This document shows positions 5,457 to 6,077 of a DNA stretch of 6,077 nucleotides, one piece after another. The position numbers and the translations under genes were made by a program. The notes beneath the pieces are model-generated. The model saw only the letters and a list, made by a program, of their open reading frames with translations, was not told where the DNA came from and made no database searches. This stretch comes from Xanthobacteraceae bacterium (GTDB lineage Bacteria; Pseudomonadota; Alphaproteobacteria; Rhizobiales; Xanthobacteraceae): NCBI GenBank assembly GCA_030037185.1, contig JASHRR010000178.1, positions 1-6,077 on the forward strand, in the 5' to 3' direction. Numbering within the stretch: position 1 is the first letter of the stretch; every line of letters starts with the position of its first letter.

Positions 5457-6077
5457 ATGGATTGGGCACGCATGCTGGCCTACGTCACTGGGACGGTGGA
5501 CCAAGAACTGCTGGCGCAGAATGAATATTTGACCGCCGAGAACCGCATTCTGAAAGCCCAGTTGAATGGACGCTTGGAGCTCTCGGACGCCGAGCGCTCC
5601 ACGCTTGGTGAAATCCGGCATCGGCCCGGCCGCACGGCTCTCGCCGAGGTCGCAACTGTGGCTAAGCCCGACACCATCCTGGCCTGGTATCGCAAGCTGG
5701 TCGCCCACAAGTTCGATGGCTCGAAAACTCGTCGCGGCCCAGGCCGGCCGCGGGTGACGCGCATGGTCGCGCAACTGATCGTTCGTTTGGCCGAGGAGAA
5801 CGGGACTGGGTTATGACCGGATTACCGGGGCGTTGGCCTGGGATATCGTGTATGCCATCAGACGGTCGCCAATGTCCTGCAGCGCCACGGTCTGCCGCCG
5901 GCGCCGGAGCGCAAGCGCACGACCACCTGGTCGACGTTCATTCGCACCCACTTGGCGCTGCTGGCGGGCACCGACTTCTTCACCGCGGAGGTGCTCACTC
6001 TGCGCGGGCTCATGACCTACTACGTGCTATTTTTCATCCATCTCGAGCGCCGCCGGGTGAACATCGCCGGGATCACC
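5457..6077 (+). pseudogene. Transposase (rve/DDE integrase-core family), N-terminal half, interrupted by a stop; continues beyond window
   Basis: A start with good ribosome site opens a 119-codon frame: MDWARMLAYVTGTVDQELL, a short coiled-coil-like stretch (NEYLTAENRILKAQL), then a helix-turn-helix region with AKPDTILAWYRKLVAHKFDG. After AEEN the frame ends at TGA (5814-5816). Family motifs then run through three frames: DW (5804-5809), YDRITGAL (5812-5835), and, back in the original frame, LGYRVCHQTVANVLQRHG from 5838 onward. From there it stays open to the edge with ERKRTTTWSTFIRTH, AGTDFFTAEVLTLRG (first catalytic Asp in GTDFF) and YYVLFFIHLERRRVNIAGIT. This implies three small deletions in 5799-5840 whose sum is a multiple of three. 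The protein would transpose its element by DDE chemistry if intact; as read it is inactive. Sequencing error is a possible alternative for the indels. The second Asp and Glu would lie past 6077. Confidence 0.88.

Larger units (their letters stand above)
5037..6077. mobile_element. Insertion-sequence debris: two same-family transposase fragments facing away from each other
   Basis: The minus-strand fragment (C-terminal part) and the plus-strand fragment (N-terminal part) belong to one transposase family and are arranged back to back, with about 88 bp between them. No terminal inverted repeats or target-site duplications could be confirmed by eye, so element boundaries are not defined. The right end lies outside the window. 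The family is of the IS3/IS481-like rve superfamily by motif; I do not assign a named IS. Confidence 0.6.

Noticed and set aside
5385..5774. 129-codon minus-strand open frame
   Set aside because: Antisense to the N-terminal transposase coding sequence, which has a ribosome site and clear family motifs.

Overview
The window looks like chromosome of a GC-rich alphaproteobacterium, most likely of the Rhizobiales/Bradyrhizobium type. This is inferred from protein style, codon usage and the kind of insertion-sequence debris present; no marker gene is present to prove it.

Left part (1-1531, minus strand): a probable two-gene operon. Its first gene (1001-1531) encodes an exported SnoaL-like/ester-cyclase-type protein read from a GTG start with a strong Shine-Dalgarno. 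67 bp downstream follows an adh_fam_1-type zinc-less medium-chain oxidoreductase (1-933), whose last ~25-30 residues lie beyond the left edge. A 252-bp divergent intergenic region (1532-1783) follows, with several repeat structures that look like operators.

Centre (1784-4642, plus strand): a 952-residue regulator. It combines an OmpR/PhoB-type winged-helix DNA-binding domain, a STAND/NB-ARC-like NTPase and a long helical TPR-like C-terminus. It faces the oxidoreductase/cyclase operon and is the obvious candidate controller of that operon and of itself. A roughly 10.5-bp-spaced AGCCT array lies just upstream of its start.

Right part (4643-6077): mobile-element wreckage. A small zinc-ribbon-like gene (4688-4894, minus) has lost its 3' part by frameshift. 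Upstream of it on the same strand is an unnoticed, heavily decayed C-terminal fragment of an rve/DDE transposase (about 5037-5368). Facing it on the plus strand is the N-terminal half of a transposase of the same family (5457 to the right edge), interrupted by a TGA inside a cluster of small indels. Nothing coding is supported in 4895-5036 or 5369-5456.

I see no tRNA, rRNA, CRISPR array or obviously new defence or biosynthetic system. The most interesting parts are the regulator's putative operator array, the possible regulator-operon circuit, and the structure of the transposase fragments.
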